DNA of 64,000 nt from JAVVHH01 sp963835135 (GTDB lineage: Bacteria; Pseudomonadota; Alphaproteobacteria; Acetobacterales; Acetobacteraceae). The notes beneath the pieces were generated by a model. It was given only the letters and a program-made list of their open reading frames with translations. It made no database searches and was not told the DNA's origin. Shown here piece by piece: positions 39,951 through 47,459 of the stretch. The stretch spans positions 434,001 to 498,000 of the forward strand of contig CAWIEF010000003.1 of NCBI GenBank assembly GCA_963835135.1. Direction: 5' to 3'. Within the stretch, counting starts at the first letter, position 1, and the number at the start of each line of letters is the position of its first letter. The position numbers and the translations under genes are program-made.

Positions 39951-40417
39951 GTGCCTTCCAGCCTACCGAACCACCTCGCCGCCGCGCCGCGCGCGCCAGC
40001 TTCCTCGCTCTGCTCGGGTTCGTCGGTCTGGCGGCTCTCGTCCCGATCGCGCGCGCGGCGCTGGCGGACGGCACGATTGCCGCCCTGTCGCAGGTCGTAT
40101 CCGCCGAAGCCGTGCTGTGCCCGCTCACCGGCGTCGCTGCCTGGCTGGTTTGGCGGCGCATCGATGTCGGCCTCGAGCGCAAGCGCACGGCGCTGCGGCG
40201 CTGGGGGTGGGCTCTCATGCTGGGCGCGCTCTGGCCAGCCGCGCTCTACGGCGCACACGCCCCGGCCCTCGCCCTCCTGCTCCTGCTGCTCTGCCTGGCG
40301 AGTGCCGCCTGGACCGCCGCCGCCTTCCGCGCGCTGCAGCCGGCGGCCGCCACGCTCATGCTGCCCTACACGGCCTGGGTCGCCATCGTGGCCGGGATCG
40401 CCGCGGCTCACTTTTGA
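39951..40417 (+). pseudogene. TspO/MBR-like membrane protein with a disrupted 5' end
   Basis: The frame ending at 40417 encodes SFLALLGFVGLAALVPIARA, then GVAAWLVWRRIDVG, LMLGALWPAALYGAHAP and LPYTAWVAIVAGIAA. The layout of spans and the PYxxW near the end fit a divergent TspO family protein. This frame is open from just after the preceding stop, but its first ATG/GTG/TTG is GTG 40112, which would drop the first span. A GTG at 39951 with an AAGAGG site lies in another frame; a single-base shift in the GC-rich run around 39985-40005 would join it. Frameshift, assembly error or unusual start are all possible. Confidence 0.45.
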
Positions 40418-40446
40418 ACCCGCGCTAATTGAGCTATACTCTGAAC

Positions 40447-41091
40447 ATGACGAGACATCTCCTTGCCGGCGTGGCGTTCACGATCATCAGCGCTTCCGCC
40501 GCCCTGGCCCAAACGAACATACCCGGGCCGATCGCGACGCCCGACGGACAGGGCGCCGTGCGCGGTCATCGCAAATACGAGCCAGGCCCGGCCGGCGTTC
40601 CCGGCGCGCGGGCCGAGCCGGCCTTGGTTGCGCCGGCCGAGCGCGTCCCCACCGACATGCCCCCCACCGAGGCGCTGTTCGACGCGATCAACCGCGGCGA
40701 CACCGTGGCCGCCCGCGATGCGATCGGCCGGGGCGCCGACATCCACGGCCGCAACGTGCTTGGCCTCACCCCTCTCGAGCAATCCGTCGATCTCGGCCGC
40801 AACGACATCTCCTTCCTGTTGCTCTCGCTTCGCGGCGGCGCTGGCTACGACACGGCCGCGGCTCCGCGCGGCTCCGCGCCAGCAGACACCTCGCCGGCCG
40901 CGACCCGCGCACGGCGCCAGGCCGAGGCTCGCGAGGCGGCCACCGCCCGTCGCCAGCAACTCGCCGAGGACCGCGCCTCGCGCCGGGCTCCCGTCGTCCC
41001 CGCCGCCCCGCGCAACGCCAGGCTGTTTGCGGGCGATGGCGGCGCTCCGGTGCCGCAAGCGGGCTTCCTCGGCTTCGACTCTGCCAGATAG
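40447..41091 (+). CDS. Secreted ankyrin-repeat protein
   Basis: 214 residues. A signal peptide (LLAGVAFTIISASAALA) is followed by a Pro/Gly-rich segment, about two ankyrin repeats (EALFDAINRGDTVAARDAI with GRGADIHGRN; GLTPLEQSVDLGRNDISFLL), and a long Ala/Arg/Glu-rich tail (ARRQAEAREAATARRQQLAE) likely to be helical. The ATG at 40447 was chosen because it begins the signal peptide. The gene ends inside the start of the ABC transporter gene. Probably periplasmic; partner unknown. Confidence 0.75.
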   Translation: MTRHLLAGVAFTIISASAALAQTNIPGPIATPDGQGAVRGHRKYEPGPAGVPGARAEPALVAPAERVPTDMPPTEALFDAINRGDTVAARDAIGRGADIHGRNVLGLTPLEQSVDLGRNDISFLLLSLRGGAGYDTAAAPRGSAPADTSPAATRARRQAEAREAATARRQQLAEDRASRRAPVVPAAPRNARLFAGDGGAPVPQAGFLGFDSAR

Positions 41092-42961
41092 CCTACCCTC
41101 CACGGCCCAGGCGGCCGTCGCATCGCTACCCGTTCAAAAGGACAAGCGTCCGGGGTCCACCAGTTCTCCCCGCGGATACTGGCGGCTGGCCGGCGGCTTC
41201 TGGCGCGGCGGCACCGCCCGTGCCGCCTGGAAGCTGACGATCGCCAGCCTGTTCCTGGTCGCCGCGAACACGACGGTTCAATACGGCGTCAACAAATGGA
41301 ATGCATACTTCTTCGACGCCTTGCAGCAGAAGAGCTACAAGGGCGTGGTCGGCGCCGTATCGCTGTTCGCCGTCCTCGCCGTCGCCGCGTCCATGATCAG
41401 CGTGTTCTCGCTCACCTCGCGCGTGAAGCTGCAGGTCTATTGGCGGCAATGGCTCACCAAGCGCCTTACCGCCCAATGGCTCGACAACCAGCGCTTCTAC
41501 CGCCTCAGCATCGCCGCACCTGACCTCGACGCACCCGAGTTCCGCATCGCCGAGGACGCGCGTGTTGCCACCGAGCCCGTGGTTGAGTTCGGCACCGGCA
41601 TCCTCAATGCCGTCCTTGCCGCCCTCGTGTTCTTCGCCGTGCTCTGGTCCGTGGGCGGTGACATGGAGGTGTTCGACACCACGATCCCGGGCTTCATGGT
41701 CATCGCAGCCGTCCTCTACTCCGGCGTCATGTCCGGCTCGATGCTCATCTTCGGCCGCCCGCTGATCCACCGGATCGAGGAGAAAAACGCCTCCGAGGCC
41801 AAGCTCCGCACCGAAATGGGCCGTGTGCGCGAGAACGCCGAGAGCATTGCCCTGATCGGCGGCGAGGCGGACGAGATCAAATCACTGCACGAGACGCTGC
41901 ACACGCTTGTCGAGAGCTGGATGCGCATGCTCAAGCAATGGGCGCGCATGATGTGGCTGATGGGCAGCAACTGGGCCGTCGCCCCCGTCGTCCCGCTGCT
42001 TCTGGAAGCGCCCAACTTCCTCGCCGGCAAGATGACCCTGGGCGCCCTCATGCAGACAGCCGCCGCTTTCGCGCAGGTGCAGGTCGCGCTGAACTGGATC
42101 TTCGACAACTATCCCCGCATCGCCGAATGGATGGCGTCGGCCGCGCGCGTCACGGGCCTCTGGGCCGCGTTCAACCGGCTCGACAACTCCGTCAGCGGCG
42201 AGGCACACGAGCACATCGTCATCGGCGAAAGCCCGGACGACTTCGTGCGCTTGGAAAACCTGTCCGTCGCCCAGTTCGACGGCCGGGTCATGATCGACGA
42301 GGCCACCACGGAGATCGCCCGCGGCGAGCGCGTCCTGCTGACCGGCGAGAGCGGCACCGGCAAGAGCACGCTCATCCGCGCGATCGCCGGACTATGGCCA
42401 TGGGGCTCCGGCCGGGTGCTCATCCCCGCCGATGCCCGCGTCGCCTTCCTCCCGCAGCGCGCCTACATCCCCAACGGAACGCTGCGCCAGGTCCTGCACT
42501 ATCCCATCACCGCCCGCGACCCGTCCACCGAGGAGCTTGAGATCGCGCTCCGCCGCTGCGGCCTCTCCCACCTCATCCCCCGTCTCGATGAAGAGGATCG
42601 CTGGGACAAGCTCCTCTCGGGCGGCGAGCAGCAGCGGATCGGCTTCGTCCGCCTCCTCGTGCAGAAACCCGATCTCGTGATCCTCGACGAAGCCACCGCG
42701 GCGCTGGACGTCGACACCCAGGCCTCCATCATGGGCATCTTCCGCCACGAACTCGGCCACACCACGCTGATCAGCGTGGGCCACCGACCCGAGCTCGCCG
42801 AATTTCACAACCGTCATCTCTCATTGCGCCGCACCTCGACCGAAGTCTCGATGGAGAATGAGCAGGTGCGCCGACGTCGCCTGTCCCAACTCCTCCGCCG
42901 CACCCTGCGGCCGCGGCCCGGTCCCGACGCATCCCGTCCGCCCGGCAACCCTCCGGTGTGA
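41036..42961 (+). CDS. SbmA/BacA- and YddA-like ABC transporter with fused ATPase
   Basis: About 641 residues if the ATG at 41036 is used; this overlaps the ankyrin gene by 56 bp and the true start may be a later non-ATG codon. The transmembrane part has the ABCD/SbmA pattern: NKWNAYFFDALQQKSY, LQVYWRQWLTKRLTAQWL, NQRFYRL, and an ENAESIALIGGE loop. The ATPase part has Walker A GESGTGKSTLIRAIAGLWPW, signature LLSGGEQQRIGFVRLL, Walker B LVILDEATAALD and switch His in SVGHRPEL. Such proteins import peptides, cobalamin or fatty acyl substrates. Substrate not predictable. Confidence 0.85.
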   Translation: MAALRCRKRASSASTLPDSLPSTAQAAVASLPVQKDKRPGSTSSPRGYWRLAGGFWRGGTARAAWKLTIASLFLVAANTTVQYGVNKWNAYFFDALQQKSYKGVVGAVSLFAVLAVAASMISVFSLTSRVKLQVYWRQWLTKRLTAQWLDNQRFYRLSIAAPDLDAPEFRIAEDARVATEPVVEFGTGILNAVLAALVFFAVLWSVGGDMEVFDTTIPGFMVIAAVLYSGVMSGSMLIFGRPLIHRIEEKNASEAKLRTEMGRVRENAESIALIGGEADEIKSLHETLHTLVESWMRMLKQWARMMWLMGSNWAVAPVVPLLLEAPNFLAGKMTLGALMQTAAAFAQVQVALNWIFDNYPRIAEWMASAARVTGLWAAFNRLDNSVSGEAHEHIVIGESPDDFVRLENLSVAQFDGRVMIDEATTEIARGERVLLTGESGTGKSTLIRAIAGLWPWGSGRVLIPADARVAFLPQRAYIPNGTLRQVLHYPITARDPSTEELEIALRRCGLSHLIPRLDEEDRWDKLLSGGEQQRIGFVRLLVQKPDLVILDEATAALDVDTQASIMGIFRHELGHTTLISVGHRPELAEFHNRHLSLRRTSTEVSMENEQVRRRRLSQLLRRTLRPRPGPDASRPPGNPPV

Positions 42962-42967
42962 GCGTCG

Positions 42968-43312
42968 TCACTCCCCGGCGGCGGCCTCTTCCAGGCTCGT
43001 TTCGATGAAGTCGGGGGTCAAGGCGCCGCAGATCTGGCTTCGATTTTGTCCGACCTGCGTGCCGACGACTTTCATCGTTTCGGTGAACTCGGCCTCGCCC
43101 ATTTGCTTCTGCGCTTCGGCCGCCTTCTGCAGCCCGGTATTCAGGCGGGCTTTCTGATCGCTCGTGAGCGTCGTCTTGCAGGCGCCGGTCATCACGGCCA
43201 GCGAGCCGTAGGCCAGCATGCGCTTGGTGTCGACCGAAAGCTCAGGATCGGCAGCGCGAACTTGCGATGTGAGGAGCGAGAGGGCGGCGGTGGCAATCAG
43301 GAGCGGCTTCAA
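42968..43312 (-). CDS. Small secreted protein, unknown function
   Basis: 114 residues. A clear signal peptide (PLLIATAALSLLTSQVRA, cleavage before ADPEL) precedes a mainly helical domain: KRMLAYGSLAVMTGACKTTL, ARLNTGLQKAAEAQKQMGEA, and EFTETMKVVGTQVG with a second Cys in SQICGALTPDFIE. The two cysteines could pair. No family was recognised. Converges with the ABC transporter gene, with a 6-bp gap. Confidence 0.65.
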   Translation of the reverse strand: MKPLLIATAALSLLTSQVRAADPELSVDTKRMLAYGSLAVMTGACKTTLTSDQKARLNTGLQKAAEAQKQMGEAEFTETMKVVGTQVGQNRSQICGALTPDFIETSLEEAAAGE

Positions 43313-43382
43313 CCGAGGAATCCTTCAAGAGAACTCGGCCACGGTACGACACAATGGTAGCCACTTCGTTAACCCGGGCCGC

Positions 43383-43805
43383 TCAATCTTCCCCCGGCGT
43401 CCGCCGCAGCTGCTTGATCTCACCGCGCTGCACCTTGCCTTCCACCCGGCGCCGCGCCGAGCCCAGCGTCGGCCGGGTCTTCACCCGCCGCGCCGGCCGG
43501 TCGGCCGCCTCCCGCAGGAACTCGACGATGCGCGCCACCGCGTCCTCCCGGTTCCGATCCTGCGAGCGGAACCGCGCTGCCGTGATCACCAGCACCCCTG
43601 CCGATGTGACCCGCTTGCCCCCCAGCGCCTCCGCCCGCGCCCGCAACCACGCCGGCAGCGACGCACTTCGCCGCAAGTCCAGGCGCACTTGCACCGCCGT
43701 CGACACCTTGTTGACGTTCTGGCCACCCGGCCCGGAGGAACGGATGAAACTCTCCTCGATCTCCCCCGGATCGAACGAAATCGAAGGCGTGATCAGGATG
43801 GACAT
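43383..43805 (-). CDS. arfB: Alternative ribosome-rescue factor / aminoacyl-tRNA hydrolase
   Basis: 140 residues. The catalytic release-factor motif is in FIRSSGPGGQNVNKVST, with the GGQ loop intact. The C-terminus is a basic tail (RRRVEGKVQRGEIKQLRR) that enters the empty mRNA channel of stalled ribosomes. ArfB hydrolyses peptidyl-tRNA on non-stop complexes. Length and both ends are typical. It is divergent from the HExxE protein gene, 36 bp away. Confidence 0.93.
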   Translation of the reverse strand: MSILITPSISFDPGEIEESFIRSSGPGGQNVNKVSTAVQVRLDLRRSASLPAWLRARAEALGGKRVTSAGVLVITAARFRSQDRNREDAVARIVEFLREAADRPARRVKTRPTLGSARRRVEGKVQRGEIKQLRRTPGED

Positions 43806-43841
43806 TTCGGTTATGATCTAATCTCGACCGGGGGAAATGAA

Positions 43842-44606
43842 ATGGCGGCGCTGACCATTGGTTTGATGAACCAAAGCTCCACCGTCGCCAATGACGACAT
43901 CGTCCGCGTCGCCGCCGCGCTCGACATCCAGGTCAAGCGCGACCTCGCACCCATCTGGAACGTCACCGCCGACCTGATCACCATCCCGTCCGACCAACCG
44001 GTCCCGCGCGGCGTCTCTCCCATCATCATCGTCGACGCGACCCCGGGCGATTTCGCCGGCCAACACCGCATCACCCAGGATATCCCCTGGGCCATGGTCT
44101 CGACCAAGCGCGATTGGGCCCTCGCCGCCAGCCATGAATGCATCGAACTCCTCGTCGACCCCACCGGCATGGCCACGCGCAGCAGCGTCGGCCTTGCCCT
44201 CGTCGACGGCGAGCTCCACGAGCTCGATGACCGTTTCGATTACCTCCTCGAAGCCTGCGACCCCATCGAGGATGCCGACCACGCCTACTCCATCGACGGC
44301 ATCGTCGTCAGCGACTTCTACACCCCGCACTATTTCGACGACCAGGTCACGCCCGGCACGCGGTACAGCTTCAACGGCGCCCTCAGCCGCCCCCGCGAGA
44401 TCGGCCGCAACGGCTATCTCAGTTGGCGCGACAAGACCACCGGCCGGTATCGCCAACTGCAGAACTTCGGCGCCTACGCTCTCGTGGACCTCCCCGATGC
44501 AAGCTCGGTCGCCAACGCCCGCATGTTCGTCGACCGCCACACCCCCACCCCGCGCACGCACCCCGAATTGTTCGATCATGCAGCCAAAGCAGGATTGTTG
44601 CGTTAA
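43842..44606 (+). CDS. Uncharacterised protein with HExxE...DP metallopeptidase-like motif
   Basis: 254 residues, no signal peptide. The middle contains AASHECIELLVDPTG, an HExxE motif followed by Asp-Pro, then EACDPIEDADHAYSIDG and VSDFYTPHYFD. This combination occurs in uncharacterised proteins that look like degenerate zinc metallopeptidases, in which the third ligand may be a downstream Asp or Glu. The N-terminus (LTIGLMNQSSTVANDDIVRV) lacks a recognisable domain. The ATG at 43842 has GGGGGAA upstream. Function unknown; activity cannot be inferred. Confidence 0.65.
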   Translation: MAALTIGLMNQSSTVANDDIVRVAAALDIQVKRDLAPIWNVTADLITIPSDQPVPRGVSPIIIVDATPGDFAGQHRITQDIPWAMVSTKRDWALAASHECIELLVDPTGMATRSSVGLALVDGELHELDDRFDYLLEACDPIEDADHAYSIDGIVVSDFYTPHYFDDQVTPGTRYSFNGALSRPREIGRNGYLSWRDKTTGRYRQLQNFGAYALVDLPDASSVANARMFVDRHTPTPRTHPELFDHAAKAGLLR

Positions 44607-44633
44607 GGCGATTGATCGCGCGAGGAGCATCCC

Positions 44634-44792
44634 ATGCTTTGGCTAGTTGTTATCGTCCTGCTCGTCCTCTTGCTCGGCGGCGGTGGCTACGGATACCGAT
44701 CCGGCTATTACGGTGGTGGTGCATTCGGCGGCGGCGTCGGTCTGATCGTCGTCATCGTGGTGCTGGTCGTCCTATTCGGCGGCTTCCGCTAG
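44634..44792 (+). CDS. Tiny Gly-rich membrane protein (DUF3309-like)
   Basis: 52 residues: MLWLVVIVLLVLLLGGGGYG, then YRSGYYGGGAFGGG, then VGLIVVIVVLVVLFGGFR. Two hydrophobic arms flank a Gly/Tyr-rich turn, as in the DUF3309 family of short envelope proteins. The ATG is preceded by a good GAGGAG site. It lies 27 bp after the HExxE gene and may be cotranscribed with it. A 271-bp gap follows, AT-rich at its end, with a weak hairpin and T-run (AAAAGG/CCTTTT, 44983-45003) and the SOS promoter of imuA. Confidence 0.65.
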   Translation: MLWLVVIVLLVLLLGGGGYGYRSGYYGGGAFGGGVGLIVVIVVLVVLFGGFR

Positions 44793-45022
44793 CGCACTGT
44801 CCCTGCTCGCTTGACGCGGCCGCCGTGGGCTGGATGGCCCCGGTGGCCCGTTCCGCTGTGACGTGTCGGTCGCTGAAGGCGTCGCGTTCTACGGGCCCAC
44901 CGCCCATCCGGACTGACGAAATCGTGCAAGGGCTGTAATTCCTGCAAACGCGTCATTCAGACTTGCAAAATACCGCAAACATAAAAGGATAAAGCGCCTT
45001 TTTGATACGAAACAGAACATAC

Positions 45023-45051
45023 TTGACGACCCTCGCGTGGCAGAACAAAAT
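45023..45051 (+). promoter_or_regulatory. imuA promoter
   Basis: TTGACG at 45023-45028 and CAAAAT at 45046-45051, separated by 17 bp, read as a sigma-70 type promoter directly upstream of imuA. The LexA-type box covers the -10 element. It lies in the most AT-rich patch of this region. Confidence 0.55.
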
Positions 45052-45057
45052 AAGAAC
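45043..45057 (+). promoter_or_regulatory. LexA (SOS) box of the imuA-imuB-dnaE2 operon
   Basis: GAAC-AAAATAA-GAAC exactly matches the alphaproteobacterial LexA site (GTTC-N7-GTTC read on the other strand). It overlaps the -10 element and lies 6 bp before the imuA ATG, so LexA binding would block transcription until DNA damage. Confidence 0.85.
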
Positions 45058-45063
45058 TGCGCC

Positions 45064-45852
45064 ATGCACCCCAATCCCCCCACATCCGGCCCCGCGATGG
45101 CCCTCGAACATCTGCGCGACGCCGTGGCGAAGCTGGAGCGGCACCGGGCGCCGCCGCATGCGCCGCCGCCGCTTCCGTTTGGCTTGCCCGATCTCGACGC
45201 TGCTCTCGCCGGCGGCGGCCTCGCGCGCGGCGCGCTGCACGAGGTTGCCGGCACCGGCGCCGACATCCAACATGGCGCCGCGGCAGCCATGTTCGCGGCC
45301 GGCATCTTCGCCCGCATCGCCGGCAATGTGCTCTGGGTTCTCGAGCAGCAGGACCTGTTCGCGCCGGGTTTGGCCGCCGCAGGGCTGCATCCAGACCGGG
45401 TGATCTACGCCCAATCGGGGCGGCACGATGCGTTGCTGGTGATGGAGGATGGGGTGCGCCATCGCGGTCTGGCCGGCGTCGTCGCCGAGGTCTCAGGCCG
45501 CATCAGCCTGACCGCGTCGCGCCGGCTACAGCTTGCCGCCGAGGCGACGGGGGTTACTGCCCTGCTGCTGCGCCGCCCCGGAAAGGGCCAAGCCGACCTC
45601 GTCGGCGCCAATGCCGCCATAACGCGGTGGCGCATCGCCGCCCAGCCCTCGGGGCCGCCGATCCCCGAGGCGCCGGATGTGCCTGGCCTCGGGCGGGCAC
45701 ACTGGCGGTTGGACCTGCTGCGCAGCCGTGGCGGGAAAACGGGATCTTGGATCGTGGAGGCATGCGATGCGACGGGTCGTCTCGATATGGTTGCCGCACT
45801 GGCCGACCGACCGCCGGCGCAAAGCACTCGGGACCGACGCGCCGCCGCGTGA
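45064..45852 (+). CDS. imuA: ImuA, RecA-like mutasome protein
   Basis: 262 residues. A RecA/SulA-like fold: FGLPDLDAALAGGGLARGAL near the N-terminus, LHEVAGTGADIQHGAAAAMF in place of a standard Walker A, and NVLWVLEQQDLFAPGLAAAG. ImuA is needed with ImuB and DnaE2 for damage-induced mutagenesis. The ATG at 45064 was chosen because the earlier in-frame GTG (45037) lies upstream of the SOS box that overlaps the promoter. Its 3' end overlaps imuB by 86 bp. Confidence 0.88.
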   Translation: MHPNPPTSGPAMALEHLRDAVAKLERHRAPPHAPPPLPFGLPDLDAALAGGGLARGALHEVAGTGADIQHGAAAAMFAAGIFARIAGNVLWVLEQQDLFAPGLAAAGLHPDRVIYAQSGRHDALLVMEDGVRHRGLAGVVAEVSGRISLTASRRLQLAAEATGVTALLLRRPGKGQADLVGANAAITRWRIAAQPSGPPIPEAPDVPGLGRAHWRLDLLRSRGGKTGSWIVEACDATGRLDMVAALADRPPAQSTRDRRAAA

Positions 45853-47266
45853 CGTCCCGCTGATCACGGCGCAGCACGACGGCAATCGCCGGGTCATCGA
45901 CGCGGTCGATACCGCGTCTGCCGCCCAGGGATTGCGACCCGGCATGGCGGTAGCGCATGCGATGGCGGTGGTGCCGGGCCTGCATGTGCTCGAGGCCGAC
46001 CCAGCCGATGACGCAGCCGCGCTCGAACGTCTCGCCCGCTGGTGCCAGCGAGCGACCCCTCTGGCCGCGCCCGATGCGCCCGATGGCATCTGGCTCGACA
46101 TCACCGGCTGCGCCCATGTCTGGGGCGGCGAACAGGCGTTGCTCGACCATCTCGTCGGCCGCCTGGCCCAGGACGGCATCGCCGCCCGCGCCGCCGTGGC
46201 CGACACGCCCGGCGCCGCCCACGCCGTCGCGCGCCATGGTGGCGAGCAGCGGGTCATCCCCCCGGGCGTCCAAGCCGACGCCATCGCGCCGTTTCCAGTC
46301 GCAGCCTTACGCCTGCCGGTGGATATGGTGGCCACACTGCGCCGCCTCGGCTTCGAGCAGATCGAGGCGCTGGCCCGGGTCCCGCGCGCGCTGATCGCCC
46401 GCCGCTTCGGCCCCCTGCCCGGCCGCCGGCTCGACCAGGCGCAGGGCCGCGTCCCCGAACCACTGCAGCCGCTCGCCCACGAAACTCCGCTGCAGCACCG
46501 CATCGCCTTTCTCGAGCCGCTGCTGACCGCCGACGCGCTAGGGGCGGCCACCGCCTGCCTGCTCGACCCGGTCTGCGCCGCCATGGAGCGCGCCCATCTC
46601 GGCGCCCGGCGCATCGACCTCCTGTTCGAGCGCGTCGATGGCGTCATACTGGCGACCAGGATCGGCACCGCCCGCCCCAACCGCGACCCGCGCCACCTCG
46701 CCCGCCTGCTCGACGCGCATTTGGAAACGATCGACCCCGGCCTCGGCATCGACGCCATGCGCCTGATCGTCCCGCTCGCCGAACCGCTGCTCTGGCAGCA
46801 GGACGATGCTAGCCGAAGCGCCGACGTCTCCGCTTTGGTGGACCGGCTCGCCAACCGGCTCGGCGCCGACCGCGTCTACCGGGCCGCCCCGGTCGAGAGC
46901 GACGTGCCCGAACGCGCCGTCCGCCGCGTGCCGGCGCTGGCCAAATCCAGCAACACCGTCCCCTGGATCATTGCCGCACCGACCCGCCTATTTCACCCGC
47001 CCCGCCCCATCGACGCGATCGCCGGCCTGCCCGACCATGCGCCCGCCGCCTTCACCTGGCGCCGCCGCCGCCATCGCATCCGCCGCGCCGATGGGCCGGA
47101 GCGCATCTATGGCGAATGGTGGCGCCGAGACACGGAGAACACCGCCATCCGGGACTATTTCCGCGTCGAAGACGAGGACGGCAGCCGCTTCCTGCTGTTC
47201 CGCCAAGGCGACGGCGTCGATCTCCAAACCGGCGGACTGAGCTGGTACATGCAGGGCATTTTCTGA
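45767..47266 (+). CDS. imuB: ImuB, inactive Y-family polymerase-like protein
   Basis: 499 residues. The DinB/UmuC-like fold is retained (ALITA-type core: RRVIDAVDTASAAQGLRPGM, GIWLDITGCAHVWGGE) but the N-terminal catalytic segment that normally reads DxDxFFAxVE is RVVSIWLPHWPTD, without the metal-binding acidic residues. This is the ImuB signature: a non-catalytic adaptor that links ImuA, DnaE2 and the beta clamp. The ATG at 45767 has GGAGG seven bases upstream and lies inside imuA. Confidence 0.9.
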   Translation: MRRVVSIWLPHWPTDRRRKALGTDAPPRDVPLITAQHDGNRRVIDAVDTASAAQGLRPGMAVAHAMAVVPGLHVLEADPADDAAALERLARWCQRATPLAAPDAPDGIWLDITGCAHVWGGEQALLDHLVGRLAQDGIAARAAVADTPGAAHAVARHGGEQRVIPPGVQADAIAPFPVAALRLPVDMVATLRRLGFEQIEALARVPRALIARRFGPLPGRRLDQAQGRVPEPLQPLAHETPLQHRIAFLEPLLTADALGAATACLLDPVCAAMERAHLGARRIDLLFERVDGVILATRIGTARPNRDPRHLARLLDAHLETIDPGLGIDAMRLIVPLAEPLLWQQDDASRSADVSALVDRLANRLGADRVYRAAPVESDVPERAVRRVPALAKSSNTVPWIIAAPTRLFHPPRPIDAIAGLPDHAPAAFTWRRRRHRIRRADGPERIYGEWWRRDTENTAIRDYFRVEDEDGSRFLLFRQGDGVDLQTGGLSWYMQGIF

Positions 47267-47459
47267 TGCCTGGTCTAGTCCGCAATACCGACCACGAACG
47301 CCAGCAACCTGCCAAATGCAAGCAGCGTCGCCGGATCAACAATCGCGCTTGCCGTCGCGCTTCCTCGGCAAAGCCCGGCGCTTGGGGATCCAGCACCCAA
47401 AGCCGAACCAGCTTGAAACCGTTGTCAGCCCCTGCAGTCCTATAAGGTAGCGCGCAATC

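Noticed and set aside
44983..45003. AAAAGG/CCTTTT hairpin with T-run before the imuA promoter
   Set aside because: The stem is only 6 bp with an 8-base loop; too weak to list as a terminator on its own.
47400..47425. GAAC-N7-AAAC before dnaE2 as a second LexA box
   Set aside because: One half-site is wrong, and dnaE2 is already downstream of imuA-imuB with a perfect box.
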